A stretch of DNA of 64,000 nucleotides from Niabella beijingensis (GTDB taxonomy: Bacteria; Bacteroidota; Bacteroidia; Chitinophagales; Chitinophagaceae). The notes beneath the pieces are model-generated. The model was not told where the DNA came from. It made no database searches and saw only the letters and a program-made list of their open reading frames with translations. This document shows, piece after piece, positions 32,124 through 40,549 of the stretch. The position numbers were made by a program, and so were the translations under genes. Position 1 is the first letter of the stretch. Every line of letters starts with the position of its first letter. The stretch lies in NCBI RefSeq assembly GCF_020034665.1, contig NZ_JAIQDI010000001.1, positions 1,798,001-1,862,000 on the forward strand, written 5' to 3'.

Positions 32124-33786
32124 ACGGAGTAAATTTTTAAGAAGACTATTACGGGTTCTGGCCGTTACCGTTTTATTGTTCGGTCTGTTCTTTGCGTACC
32201 TGGTATGGGTGTCTGATATTCCAGCGCCCAAAATAAAAGATACGGCCGCCCTGCAATTACAACGGCAGCAGCCGGACAGCGGCCTGTATACCATCAATAA
32301 CAGCTGGTTCCGTAAAAGCAACTCCGGCTTATACGAACTGTATGCCGAAGGAACGCCTTTTGAGCGGGGGGTGATCAACGGCAAACTGAGCAAAGAGCTG
32401 GTACAACTGCAGGAAGATTATTTCAGTGCCCAGATCAATAAGCTGGTGCCTTCAAAATTCTACCGCCATTTCCTAAAATATTTTATCGGTTTTTTTAACC
32501 GGAAGCTGCCCGACTATGTAACGGAAGAATACAAGGAAGAGATCTATGGCGTTTCCCGGTCGGCTTCTGATAACTATGGTTATATCGGCGATAAATACCA
32601 GCGTATCCTTAATTACCACTCCGCACACGATATCGGGCATGCACTCCAAAACCTGGCACTCGTGGGCTGCACCTCGTTTGGTACCTGGGGTACCGCTTCG
32701 GAAGACAGCTCCCTGATCATCGGAAGGAATTTTGATTTTTACGTGGGAGATGATTTTGCGAAGAACAAGATCGTGGCATTCATCAACCCTTCCTCCGGCT
32801 ATAAATTCATGAGTGTGACCTGGGGCGGGTTTACAGGGGTGGTTTCGGGGATGAATGAGAAAGGACTTACCGTAACCATCAATGCTGCTAAAAGCAGTTA
32901 TCCCACAGGCGCCGCAACCCCTGTGTCATTGGTAGCCCGGGAGATCGTGCAATACGCGCAGAACATTCGTGAAGCACTGGCTATTGCCGGAAAACGAAAG
33001 ATGTTTGTATCGGAATCCTTCCTGGTAGGGTCTGCAGCAGACGGCAAAGCCGTGATCATTGAAAAAACACCGGATTCGCTTGCGGTATACGATCCTGGTA
33101 AAAATGCGATTCAATGTACCAATCATTTCCAGAGCGCTGAATTCTGGAATTCGGCGCCCAACAGGGAAATGCGTGATAAAAGCTCTTCGGTATACCGCTA
33201 CAACCGGCTGAATCAACTGTTAACCCAAAACGGAAAAAACTCCGTGCAAAAGACAATCGCAGTGCTCCGGGATTATAAAGGAATAAATAATGCAGATATC
33301 GGACTGGGAAATGAGAAAGCCGTTAACCAGTTTATCGCGCATCACTCCATTGTATTCGAACCACAGAAGCTGCTGGTCTGGGTCTCTACTTCTCCCTGGC
33401 AGCTGGGACCTTTTGTTTGCTATGATCTTAACAAAGTGTTTTCCTTACAGGGAATGAAAACAAACCGGGAAATTAACGAGCCGCAATTGGCCTTCCCTGC
33501 CGATCCGTTCATTTATACCCCTCAGTTCAAACACTTTGAGCAGTTCCGCAATTACCAGGCAAAGGTCCGGGACGGCGAAACCATTAACCCGGATAGTCTG
33601 GTAGCAGAAAATCCCACTTTTTACAACAGCTATATCCTGGCAGGAGACTATTGCTTTAAGAAAAAGGAGTATTCAAAAGCCGCCCGCTTTTATCAAAAAT
33701 CGCTGACGCTTGAGATCGCCAATCATGGCGAACAGGAACATGCCCGGAGCCAGTTAAAAAAAGCACTGCATAAAACTGAAAACTGA
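32116..33786 (+). CDS. C45-family autoproteolytic acyltransferase/hydrolase with TPR-like tail
   Basis: A 556-residue protein anchored by an N-terminal helix (about 13-33, VLAVTVLLFGLFFAYLVWVS). The central region is the Ntn-hydrolase fold of penicillin-N acyltransferase-like C45 proteins: LVGCTSFGTWG, with Cys185 as probable N-terminal nucleophile after self-cleavage, then SLIIGRNFDFYVGD and VTWGGFTGVVSGMNEKGLTVTINAAK. The end (about 500-550) resembles a tetratricopeptide pair (YILAGDYCFKKKEYSKAARFYQKSL). Such enzymes make or break amide bonds to acyl chains. It is the last gene of the lipid-module operon and probably works on the periplasmic side of the membrane on the exported lipid (inference). 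Confidence 0.87.
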   Translation: MLKRSKFLRRLLRVLAVTVLLFGLFFAYLVWVSDIPAPKIKDTAALQLQRQQPDSGLYTINNSWFRKSNSGLYELYAEGTPFERGVINGKLSKELVQLQEDYFSAQINKLVPSKFYRHFLKYFIGFFNRKLPDYVTEEYKEEIYGVSRSASDNYGYIGDKYQRILNYHSAHDIGHALQNLALVGCTSFGTWGTASEDSSLIIGRNFDFYVGDDFAKNKIVAFINPSSGYKFMSVTWGGFTGVVSGMNEKGLTVTINAAKSSYPTGAATPVSLVAREIVQYAQNIREALAIAGKRKMFVSESFLVGSAADGKAVIIEKTPDSLAVYDPGKNAIQCTNHFQSAEFWNSAPNREMRDKSSSVYRYNRLNQLLTQNGKNSVQKTIAVLRDYKGINNADIGLGNEKAVNQFIAHHSIVFEPQKLLVWVSTSPWQLGPFVCYDLNKVFSLQGMKTNREINEPQLAFPADPFIYTPQFKHFEQFRNYQAKVRDGETINPDSLVAENPTFYNSYILAGDYCFKKKEYSKAARFYQKSLTLEIANHGEQEHARSQLKKALHKTEN

Positions 33787-33795
33787 CCTGTTCTT

Positions 33796-35091
33796 TCACA
33801 TCATCACAGGCTCGCTGTTTAGTGCCTGTGCCGATAATTTAAAATAGGTCTCAAGCCGTGATGCCGCTTCTGCAGTTCCGTTCTCCTGTTCCATCATGCT
33901 GCCCATATGCTGTACGGAGGTCCTGACCGTTGCCTGGTCAGCTGTTCTAATGGCACTCAAAAGTTTTTGTGCGGTCAGTTTTCTAAACCGTATATGCGTT
34001 CCCCAGCCTTTTTTTTCAATGAACCTGCCCCAGACCGGCTGATCACCGAAGATGGACACTACAACTACGGGAAGTCGAGCACGGAGTGCGGCCCCGATCG
34101 TTCCGATTCCTCCATGAATAACCGCCAGCTTGCATTGCGGGAACAACCAGGAATGAGCTGCTGCTTTTATTATCAAAAGCCGGTCATCTTCAGGCAGTGC
34201 AACCGGTTGGCTCCAGCCCTGGCAGAAAATATACCGTTCTTCCGTATTGCGCAGCAGGTATTCCAGGATCGTATAAAAGAGCTCAGGGTCCGGAACAGGG
34301 ATACTCCCAAAGCCGATATAGACGGGTGGCGCTCCCTGCCCCAGCCAGTCACTGATCATGGCTGCAGGATCGATTCCTGCTGATCCTTCTTTTGTTTCCG
34401 GCAGTTTTAAAAAACCGGTGATGGCAGCTTCCGCAGGCCAGTCGGAAGGCCGTTGAATAAGGAAACGGCTGAATGCATGTAGCTGTAAAATCTGCTGTTC
34501 ATCCATCTTTTTCAGCAATGATTTTTCAAGCGGCTGTAGTTTTAATATTGCCCGCTGTGCCTGCACTTCTTTTTTATTCTCCTTCCAGAAAAGCCAGCGC
34601 ATGAGCCGATATGTAAACCTGTTATAGACAGGAGTATCAAAAAAATGAAGTGCCATGTAAGGGAAGGCGGCTGTAGGCACTGAAGGAATGGTTAGCTGAA
34701 CAACCGCCCAGGGTTTTTTCAGTTTTTCCGCTACTGAAAATACCCATACCATTGTAAGCGGTGTTGCGATAAGCACATCAAAAGCCGCGCAGTAATCGAC
34801 CATTTTTTCCAGAATCCGCTCCTGTTCCGGTTGCATTAGCTTCCGCAGTTCACGAAGGTATGCGATCACATTGCCGGATCTGAGGATCCCGGTCATTTCG
34901 GAAGACTGCAGCATTTTCTGCGTATTCCCGGGAAGCGCATAAAAAGGAATTCCGTATGACCGTACAAAATCGGAAAAATTCTCATTTCCGGCAATTCCCA
35001 CGGTGTTTCCCCGGCCGGTCAGTTCCTGTGCCAGTGCGATATAGGGTTGTACATCCCCCCTGGAACCGAAAGTAATGATACCATAATGCAT
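33796..35091 (-). CDS. GT1-family (UGT/sterol-glucosyltransferase-like) glycosyltransferase
   Basis: A 431-residue GT-B enzyme. The N-terminus MHYGIITFGSRGDVQPYIALAQEL is typical of sterol-glucosyltransferase-like and MGT/macrolide glycosyltransferases. The donor-binding end has PPVYIGFGSIPV and the PSPG-like CKLAVIHGGIGTIGAALRARLP...GDQPVWGRFIEKKG. It transfers a sugar from a nucleotide donor to a hydrophobic acceptor. It faces the lipid-module operon, ending 9 nt from it, so it may glycosylate the same product (inference). ATG 35091 is placed at the family N-terminus; upstream codons add a poorly conserved extension. A 17-bp AT-only inverted repeat lies upstream. Confidence 0.87.
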   Translation of the reverse strand: MHYGIITFGSRGDVQPYIALAQELTGRGNTVGIAGNENFSDFVRSYGIPFYALPGNTQKMLQSSEMTGILRSGNVIAYLRELRKLMQPEQERILEKMVDYCAAFDVLIATPLTMVWVFSVAEKLKKPWAVVQLTIPSVPTAAFPYMALHFFDTPVYNRFTYRLMRWLFWKENKKEVQAQRAILKLQPLEKSLLKKMDEQQILQLHAFSRFLIQRPSDWPAEAAITGFLKLPETKEGSAGIDPAAMISDWLGQGAPPVYIGFGSIPVPDPELFYTILEYLLRNTEERYIFCQGWSQPVALPEDDRLLIIKAAAHSWLFPQCKLAVIHGGIGTIGAALRARLPVVVVSIFGDQPVWGRFIEKKGWGTHIRFRKLTAQKLLSAIRTADQATVRTSVQHMGSMMEQENGTAEAASRLETYFKLSAQALNSEPVMM

Positions 35092-35164
35092 GTGCTGTAA
35101 TTGGGTTAGTTTGAAAAAAATGCAATTCAAGGGTTGCAATCAGGGGTAAAAATAGTATTTATTC

Positions 35165-35202
35165 ATTATTTTATATAAAAAATAATTTTTATATAAAATA
35201 AT
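35165..35202. promoter_or_regulatory. 17-bp perfect inverted repeat, A/T only
   Basis: ATTATTTTATATAAAAA (35165-35181) and its exact reverse complement (35186-35202) are separated by ATAA. The site lies 73 nt upstream of the GT1 start. The length and symmetry suit an operator or an AT-hairpin/cruciform. It is not a terminator for either neighbour by position, as both flanking genes read minus and it has no GC stem. Confidence 0.6.
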
Positions 35203-35336
35203 TCTCAATGAAGAGCAAGCCAGCCGGTCAGTCAGTTCTGTTTTTTTGCGCTTGTGTGCCGGGTAGATCTGCTGCTTTAGCTCCTATGATTTTTATCAGA
35301 GCGCATACCGGGAAAAACAATCACGGTGCGGAGTGG

Positions 35337-36218
35337 TCAAAATAAATAGCCCAGGCCTGCTCCAAAACCGGTGCTGGTAGTGGTCACCCAGTTCAGACGG
35401 GTTTCCACAGTACGCCCATCGGTATAATAGGCTTTATCCGTGCCGTTCCAGGCATCGGCATGCATCAGCTGGTAGTACGCCATCACCCGTATTTTCTGCT
35501 TCAGGCTGTAGCCCATCTCCACCCTGCCTTTAAGCTGATATCCCCCTGTATTGTGCCGGAAACTTACGGGCTTGGCAAATTCCTCGATCAGGTTCCATAA
35601 GGCCGTAGCCCTGTAGTTTAAAAGCCCTCCGGAGCAACCCAACCGTATATCAAACTGTTCAAAGGCACCCGAGGCATCCACCCCTGCCTGTGCTCCCATC
35701 CATGTTGTATTATAAGAGCTGTGCAATCCGGCTTCATTTGCTCCATCCCCGATGATCAGCGCTTCCTGCTTTTGTAATGTATATCCTATAAAGGGGCGGA
35801 TAGTAAAGCCGGATAGTTTTCCGGCATTGTAATTTACAGCGACATCCAGTAACAGTTCCTTTCCGCCGCTGTTAAATTGTTCGTTATAATAATTGTTCTG
35901 CCGGTCATCATCCGCATAGTCCCTGTCGATCACCCTCCCTTTTTTAACAGCATGGTATCCGCCATTAAGTTCAACACCCCATTTGTTGTTAAAATAATAC
36001 CGGCTGCCCGCGCTCCACAGCGGTCCTCTTAACCGGTGCCAGATCAACTCCGATAAGATATCCGGGTCCTTGCCATTCGCATTACCGGCTATGGACCAAT
36101 GCAGATCGGCCTCGCTGTAACCGGCAGACAGCCAGATCTCGTTTTTCTGTGCAGACAAATAAAATACACTGCCGCATTGTAATAACAGACAGATAAAGAA
36201 AATCTTTGTGTGATACAT
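35337..36218 (-). CDS. Outer-membrane beta-barrel, omptin-like
   Basis: A 293-residue secreted protein (signal peptide ending FYLSAQ). The pattern resembles omptins and the related Protochlamydia-type outer-membrane proteins: DILSELIWHRLRGPLW near the N-terminus, then GGYHAVKKGRVIDRDYADDD with a D-x-D pair (Asp98, Asp100). In OmpT this spot carries two catalytic Asp residues (VDQDWMD). The second omptin catalytic pair (Asp-x-His near the fourth loop) is not clearly found. Strands such as GFTIRPFIGYTLQKQ and FDIRLGCSGGLLNYR follow, and the protein ends in GLGYLF. It is an outer-membrane protein; protease activity is uncertain. Confidence 0.72.
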   Translation of the reverse strand: MYHTKIFFICLLLQCGSVFYLSAQKNEIWLSAGYSEADLHWSIAGNANGKDPDILSELIWHRLRGPLWSAGSRYYFNNKWGVELNGGYHAVKKGRVIDRDYADDDRQNNYYNEQFNSGGKELLLDVAVNYNAGKLSGFTIRPFIGYTLQKQEALIIGDGANEAGLHSSYNTTWMGAQAGVDASGAFEQFDIRLGCSGGLLNYRATALWNLIEEFAKPVSFRHNTGGYQLKGRVEMGYSLKQKIRVMAYYQLMHADAWNGTDKAYYTDGRTVETRLNWVTTTSTGFGAGLGYLF

Positions 36219-36315
36219 ACAAAATAAAATTACCGGTTTCCGTGTACATCTTAAAACAGGTACCCGGCAGGATCAGCTAGCTGCCGGGTACCTTCCGGTA
36301 CAAAATTGCGATTCG

Positions 36316-37107
36316 TTATTTCGGATAAACGGTGGCAATAAATGATTTGTCGGTACTGGAAAGCACCGTATTCCAGCCCACCGAAAAATTACCGATGGTT
36401 AATTCCTCCTCTATCGGGTAATGCATAATAGAAGCCCGGTCATAGGTGCTGTAGTTTGTTTCGGAGGTCGAATATTTCTGGAAAAGATTTACATCCACCT
36501 GCTGCGTTGTCCAGCCCTGTGTTTGTTTATAGTATTCATATACCTTGGGTTTATCCCAGGGGATACCTGCAAGGGGATGCTGATGTTCGTGGATCAGGCC
36601 CAGGGCATGCCCAAATTCGTGGATCGCCGTACGGCTGAATTCTTCATCCGGCGTGGTGTTATCGAACCATCCGAAGTTCATGGTGGCCTTACCGCCTTTT
36701 ATGGCATAGGCATCGGTACCTATATACGACCAGGAGCCACCGGGAGAGAAACTCACGCGGATAGTAGCCTTCCGGTCATTGGTAACAAAATTGAACTTCA
36801 CATTGGCATAGGTCTCCCACTGTCTTGCAAACTGGATGACCTTGTTTCTTACAAAGGTGGTGCCTCCGTTCAGGCTCACGGTGATCGTGCTTCCGTTGGG
36901 CCATTGCTTCGCTTTAATGGTGGCACCTCTTGGCGATGTTCCATCCGGGTAAAGCTCGGTGCATACTTTCAGGTTTAGAAATTCGGGAGAAATGGATGCG
37001 GCTGCCTCGGGCGTGGGCTGGCTTTGTTCATTTACTCCGCTTTTCTGACAGGCGGTAAAAGCGCCGCTGGCAAACAACACCAACGCTGCAATTTTGATTT
37101 GCTTCAT
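36316..37107 (-). CDS. M12A (astacin-like) zinc metallopeptidase lipoprotein
   Basis: A 263-residue lipoprotein (lipobox GAFTAC). The catalytic domain spans about 60-263. The zinc motif is AIHEFGHALGLIHEHQHP (HExxHxxGxxHE) and the Met-turn is ASIMHYP, as in astacins. The preceding region VIQFARQWETYANVKFNFV also fits. It degrades or processes extracytoplasmic proteins. ATG 37107 gives the lipoprotein signal; the longer in-frame start lacks support. A perfect 21-bp palindrome lies 124 nt upstream. The neighbour downstream is the omptin-like barrel, but the 97-nt gap leaves co-transcription open. Confidence 0.92.
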   Translation of the reverse strand: MKQIKIAALVLFASGAFTACQKSGVNEQSQPTPEAAASISPEFLNLKVCTELYPDGTSPRGATIKAKQWPNGSTITVSLNGGTTFVRNKVIQFARQWETYANVKFNFVTNDRKATIRVSFSPGGSWSYIGTDAYAIKGGKATMNFGWFDNTTPDEEFSRTAIHEFGHALGLIHEHQHPLAGIPWDKPKVYEYYKQTQGWTTQQVDVNLFQKYSTSETNYSTYDRASIMHYPIEEELTIGNFSVGWNTVLSSTDKSFIATVYPK

Positions 37108-37507
37108 AATTCGGATATTTGATTTGGTGAATAATACACATAGCGGGGCGGTCAGCGGTTGCGTGGAAATTGACACAGGGGCATAGCGGGTCACTCAGGT
37201 TCTTTCTCATGTAAATCACATTGTGTTACTTACAACAAACTTTGTTGTAACGGATTAAAGGTATTCATATAAAAGCATGATAAATATACGATGCCGCTTT
37301 TAAAAAAAAGCCCGTTTTTCTTTTTTTGACTGCGATTAAGTTCCCCGGCAGGACCGGCTATATCCACAGGATGCAGCCGGCCGCAGGCAGCCATTTGTTT
37401 TACAGCCAAATGTCCATCCTGCGACCCACGGATCGGCCAAAACAGGGTTTTTTACCCAATTCCCAAAAGTTTTTTACTTTTACACTGTATAAATCGGATT
37501 TCGGATC
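37108..37507. other. Divergent intergenic region with no gene
   Basis: The 400 nt between the astacin-like gene and the DUF6580 gene contain no supported gene. Besides the 21-bp palindrome there is a short inverted repeat CATTTG/CAAATG (about 37392-37413) and a TACTTTTA word just before the DUF6580 gene. No known riboswitch consensus was recognised. Confidence 0.5.
37231..37251. promoter_or_regulatory. 21-bp palindromic operator candidate
   Basis: TTACAACAAA (37231-37240), a central C, and TTTGTTGTAA (37242-37251) form a perfect inverted repeat in the divergent region between the M12A protease and DUF6580 genes. Regulator unknown. Confidence 0.6.
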
Positions 37508-38083
37508 ATGAAAGTAACAAACAAATTCCAGGTCATCACCCTGATGATACTGATCGCTGCATTAAGCCGCATACTCCCCCATCCCTATAATTTTACCCCT
37601 TTGGTAGCCATGGCGCTGTTCAGCGGGGCCACGTTTGATAAAAAATGGATGGCGTATATAATGCCCCTGCTGGCTTATTTACTTTCGGATCTTGTAATGA
37701 GTCTTTCCGGCGCAAGGGGGTTTTATGGCATCAGTCAGCTCTTTGTGTACGGCGGAATGATCCTGGTAACGGCGCTTGGTACCACGCTTCGTCAGCCCAA
37801 GGCGTTAAAGCTCCTGGGTTATTCGCTCACCGGTTCCGCTATTTTCTGGATCGTATCCAATTTTGGCGTATGGGTAGCCAGTGGTATTGCCGGCAGCATT
37901 GAATATGAGCCGGGACTTACCCTGGGCATGACCTACCTGAGAGCGCTTCCGTTTTACAACCAGTTCAGCAATCAGCTGTTCCTGGGCGCCTTTGGTGGTG
38001 ATCTGTTCTATACAGCAGTGCTATTTGGTGTTTATGCACTGGCGCAAAAGCGCCTTCCTTCTCTCCGGTATTCAAAAGCCTGA
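37508..38083 (+). CDS. DUF6580 family membrane protein
   Basis: A 191-residue protein with about five membrane helices (VITLMILIAALSRIL, WMAYIMPLLAYLLSDLVM, LFVYGGMILVTALGTTL, LLGYSLTGSAIFWIVSNFGVW, LFLGAFGGDLFYTAVLFGVYALA). The HPYNFTPLVAMALFSGATF near the N-terminus is typical of the DUF6580/ECF-like substrate-binding proteins of Bacteroidota. These resemble vitamin-uptake S-components, but the ligand is not established. No energy-coupling ATPase is adjacent. It is a single-gene unit closed by a strong terminator. Confidence 0.85.
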   Translation: MKVTNKFQVITLMILIAALSRILPHPYNFTPLVAMALFSGATFDKKWMAYIMPLLAYLLSDLVMSLSGARGFYGISQLFVYGGMILVTALGTTLRQPKALKLLGYSLTGSAIFWIVSNFGVWVASGIAGSIEYEPGLTLGMTYLRALPFYNQFSNQLFLGAFGGDLFYTAVLFGVYALAQKRLPSLRYSKA

Positions 38084-38102
38084 TATATAAATCTAAATCA
38101 TG

Positions 38103-38133
38103 AAAGCATGAATCGACCATTCATGCTTTTTTT
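38103..38133 (+). terminator. Rho-independent terminator after DUF6580 gene
   Basis: AAAGCATGAAT (38103-38113) pairs with ATTCATGCTTT (38119-38129) over a 5-nt loop, then runs into further T residues. Confidence 0.82.
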
Positions 38134-38136
38134 ATG

Positions 38137-38150
38137 TGCAAACGGTTGCA
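38137..38150. promoter_or_regulatory. LacI-family operator (TGCAAACGGTTGCA)
   Basis: The 14-mer fits the LacI/CcpA-type consensus TGnAAnCGnTTnCA at every fixed position. It lies 68 nt upstream of the sugar transporter start. No LacI regulator is encoded in the window, so it would act in trans. Confidence 0.55.
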
Positions 38151-38217
38151 GCAATAGCAGTTAACAGGAATAATTTCCCTATTTTTAGAGCCATTAATTC
38201 ATTTTAAACGATTTGTA

Positions 38218-39507
38218 ATGGCAGGAACAAATTCCAATTCCCAAAACATATTGCTACCATTAGCTACGATCTGCGGACTTTTTTTCATTTTCGGATTTGT
38301 CACCTGGGCGAATGCTCCTTTAATTCCTTTTTTTAAATTATCATTTGGATTATCGGATACGCAGGCCTTTCTAGTAACTTTTTCCTCCTATATTGCTTAT
38401 TTCTTTCTTGCGCTGCCTTCTTCCTGGATCCTGAAAAAAACAGGTTTTAAAAATGGCCTCATCCTGGGGTTGATTGTTTTGGCGCTTGGATCGCTGATCT
38501 TTATCCCGGCGGCCCGGTCCAGATCATTTGAGCTTTTTTTGGGCGGTATTTTTGTTCAGGGAGCTGCGCTCGCATTACTGCAAACAGCGGCCAATCCCTA
38601 TCTGTCTATTATCGGACCTATCGAAAGTGCTGCCAAGCGCATCAGCATGGCCGGCATCTGTAACAAATTCGCCGGAATGATTGTACCCTTTATTATGGGG
38701 GCGCTGTTCATGAAAAATGCCGCCGAAACTGAAGCTAAAATCACTGCAGCAACCGGTTCAGAAAAAGAACAATTACTGAGCGATGTTTTAGCACGTGTTA
38801 ATACTCCTTATATCGTATTGGCTGTTGTATTTGTGCTGTTTGCATTACTGATTAAAACGCTCCATCTTCCGGAAGTGAACCCGGAAGAAGATGTAGTGGA
38901 TGAAGCCAGCGGCGAAGTTGTTCATCATAAAAGTGTCTTTCAGTTTCCCCACCTGTTCCTGGGTGCACTTTGTATTTTTGTTTATGTGGGTGCAGAAGTA
39001 ATGGCGGGAGATGTGATCGGCATTTATGGAAAGGAACTGGGTATTCATGCGGATGTGGCTAAATATTTGTCCTCATTAACGCTTGGCGGAATGTTGCTGG
39101 GCTATGTGGTCGGTATTTTTACAATCCCTAAATTGATTTCGCAGCAGTTCGCCCTCCGGATCTGTGCCCTGCTGGGAATAGCATTTTCCATTATTGCCTA
39201 CTTCGGTTCCGGCTACACATCCGTTATCTTTATTGCGTTACTGGGACTTGCCAATTCACTCATGTGGCCGGCAATCTTCCCGTTGGGAATTAGTCATTTG
39301 GGTAAATTTACCAAAACCGGTTCGGCCATTATGATCATGGGTATCGCCGGTGGCGCCATTCTTCCCTTAACGTATGGTTATATTAAGGACCATTTGGGTG
39401 TTAACTTTCAGTTAGCCTATTTTATACTGGTACTTCCCTGTTACCTCTACATCCTGTACTTTGCCGTAAGCGGCCATAAGGTAGGACTGAGCAGATTGAA
39501 AAAATAA
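38218..39507 (+). CDS. Sugar:H+ symporter, FucP/NagP-type MFS transporter
   Basis: A 429-residue MFS permease with twelve helices. It begins LPLATICGLFFIFGFVTWANAPLIPFFK, and has the FucP-family TAANPYLSIIGP segment and AGICNKFAGMIVPFI. In Bacteroidota this group imports L-fucose, glucose/galactose or N-acetylglucosamine (NagP); the exact sugar cannot be read from sequence. The central loop (about 222-236, EVNPEEDVVDEASGE) is acidic. A LacI-type operator upstream fits sugar-induced control. Base composition is somewhat more AT-rich than its neighbours. Confidence 0.92.
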   Translation: MAGTNSNSQNILLPLATICGLFFIFGFVTWANAPLIPFFKLSFGLSDTQAFLVTFSSYIAYFFLALPSSWILKKTGFKNGLILGLIVLALGSLIFIPAARSRSFELFLGGIFVQGAALALLQTAANPYLSIIGPIESAAKRISMAGICNKFAGMIVPFIMGALFMKNAAETEAKITAATGSEKEQLLSDVLARVNTPYIVLAVVFVLFALLIKTLHLPEVNPEEDVVDEASGEVVHHKSVFQFPHLFLGALCIFVYVGAEVMAGDVIGIYGKELGIHADVAKYLSSLTLGGMLLGYVVGIFTIPKLISQQFALRICALLGIAFSIIAYFGSGYTSVIFIALLGLANSLMWPAIFPLGISHLGKFTKTGSAIMIMGIAGGAILPLTYGYIKDHLGVNFQLAYFILVLPCYLYILYFAVSGHKVGLSRLKK

Positions 39508-39530
39508 TTGCTGCGCGCAATGCGCAGGCA

Positions 39531-39570
39531 AGCCCTGTAAGGTTTCAGAAAAGCCTTGCAGGGCTTTTAT
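39531..39570 (+). terminator. Terminator between MFS transporter and AraC gene
   Basis: AGCCCTGTAAGG (39531-39542) pairs with CCTTGCAGGGCT (39554-39565) with one G-U, followed by TTTT. Its 3' end overlaps the stop codon of the convergent AraC gene. Confidence 0.7.
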
Positions 39571-40505
39571 CTGGATGCAAACAGCAGTTCGCAGGGCTTT
39601 AAACCGGTTAATCTTTTAAACGCAGTGCTGAAATGGGATATGGAAGAATAGCCCAGCATCATGGATACATCCGTTACGCTTAACCCCTTTTCATAAAGCA
39701 GGTATTTGGCGTGTTCCATGCGCTGGTTCTGATAGAAATCAAAGATCGTGGAGCCGTACATTTCCTTAAAGCCTTTTTTTAGATAGCATTCATTCATGGC
39801 TACTTTGCGGCTCAGCTCTTTAATGGTAATGGGTTCGCCGATATGTTTGATCAGGATCTCCCGGGCCTTTTCCACTTTGTCCTTATCCGCCTCATTCGAG
39901 AGGAATTTACAGCTGATCACTTCCAGTTCCTTATCATCGGCCATGGAGTCCATGGTCAGCAGCAGCAGCATCTGCAGCTGTGCATTTACATAGATGTTCT
40001 CCAGCGTACCGTTATAGCTGTGCCCCAGCAGGCCTTCAATCACTGTTTTTGTTTTACAGCACAAAGGAAGGGTGCGGGTAAAGGAAAGTTTATGTTTGAA
40101 CTTCAGCAGCGAGTCGCTGAAACTGTTGCTGGTTCTCGATTTGATGAATTGCGAAAGGTGCGATGGGGTGAACTGAACACTCACTACATCTACGCTATCG
40201 GTACTGTCTGCACAGTCTTTCGGCCGGCCCGCCGTACAGTTGCTGCAGTCTTGCCTGGCACAATACATGTTGCCGGCGAGGCAGAACTTCAGTTTCAGGT
40301 TATTTTCTTTGGGCTTCTGACTGTTGTACTCATACACCAGCATTCCCATATCTTCTGTTAAAATATTTACCGAACGGCTGAAGCGCTTGATCTCGTATTG
40401 AACAGCCCCCGGGATCTGGTGTACCCGGTGCGAGACCAGCTCCAGGGAAGCCGACTGATCCAAGTCCTTGAAACTTAATCTTATAATTTCTTCTGTTGCA
40501 CTCAT
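39567..40505 (-). CDS. AraC-family transcriptional regulator
   Basis: A 312-residue regulator. The C-terminal 100 residues form the double helix-turn-helix (ITIKELSRKVAMNECYLKKGFKEMYG and LSVTDVSMMLGYSSISHFSTAFKRLTG). The N-terminal 200 residues are the PchR/siderophore-regulator-like domain frequent in Bacteroidota and contain a cluster of Cys (CLAGNMYCARQDCSNCTAGRPKDC) at about 94-117. The Cys cluster could bind metal or act as a redox sensor (inference). It is divergent from lpxA, with two TTGAATGTC repeats between them. Confidence 0.9.
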   Translation of the reverse strand: MSATEEIIRLSFKDLDQSASLELVSHRVHQIPGAVQYEIKRFSRSVNILTEDMGMLVYEYNSQKPKENNLKLKFCLAGNMYCARQDCSNCTAGRPKDCADSTDSVDVVSVQFTPSHLSQFIKSRTSNSFSDSLLKFKHKLSFTRTLPLCCKTKTVIEGLLGHSYNGTLENIYVNAQLQMLLLLTMDSMADDKELEVISCKFLSNEADKDKVEKAREILIKHIGEPITIKELSRKVAMNECYLKKGFKEMYGSTIFDFYQNQRMEHAKYLLYEKGLSVTDVSMMLGYSSISHFSTAFKRLTGLKPCELLFASR

Positions 40506-40549
40506 AACACGGAGCCAAAGGTATCTCCAATACCTGAAAAAGCCAACTA

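Noticed and set aside
25540..35091. Complete flexirubin/aryl polyene gene cluster
   Set aside because: Only tailoring and export-type genes are present; ketosynthases, carrier protein, ligase and ammonia-lyase are missing from the window.
37320..37507. Cobalamin or other riboswitch upstream of the DUF6580 gene
   Set aside because: No B12-box or other riboswitch core was found; only a short CATTTG/CAAATG stem is present.
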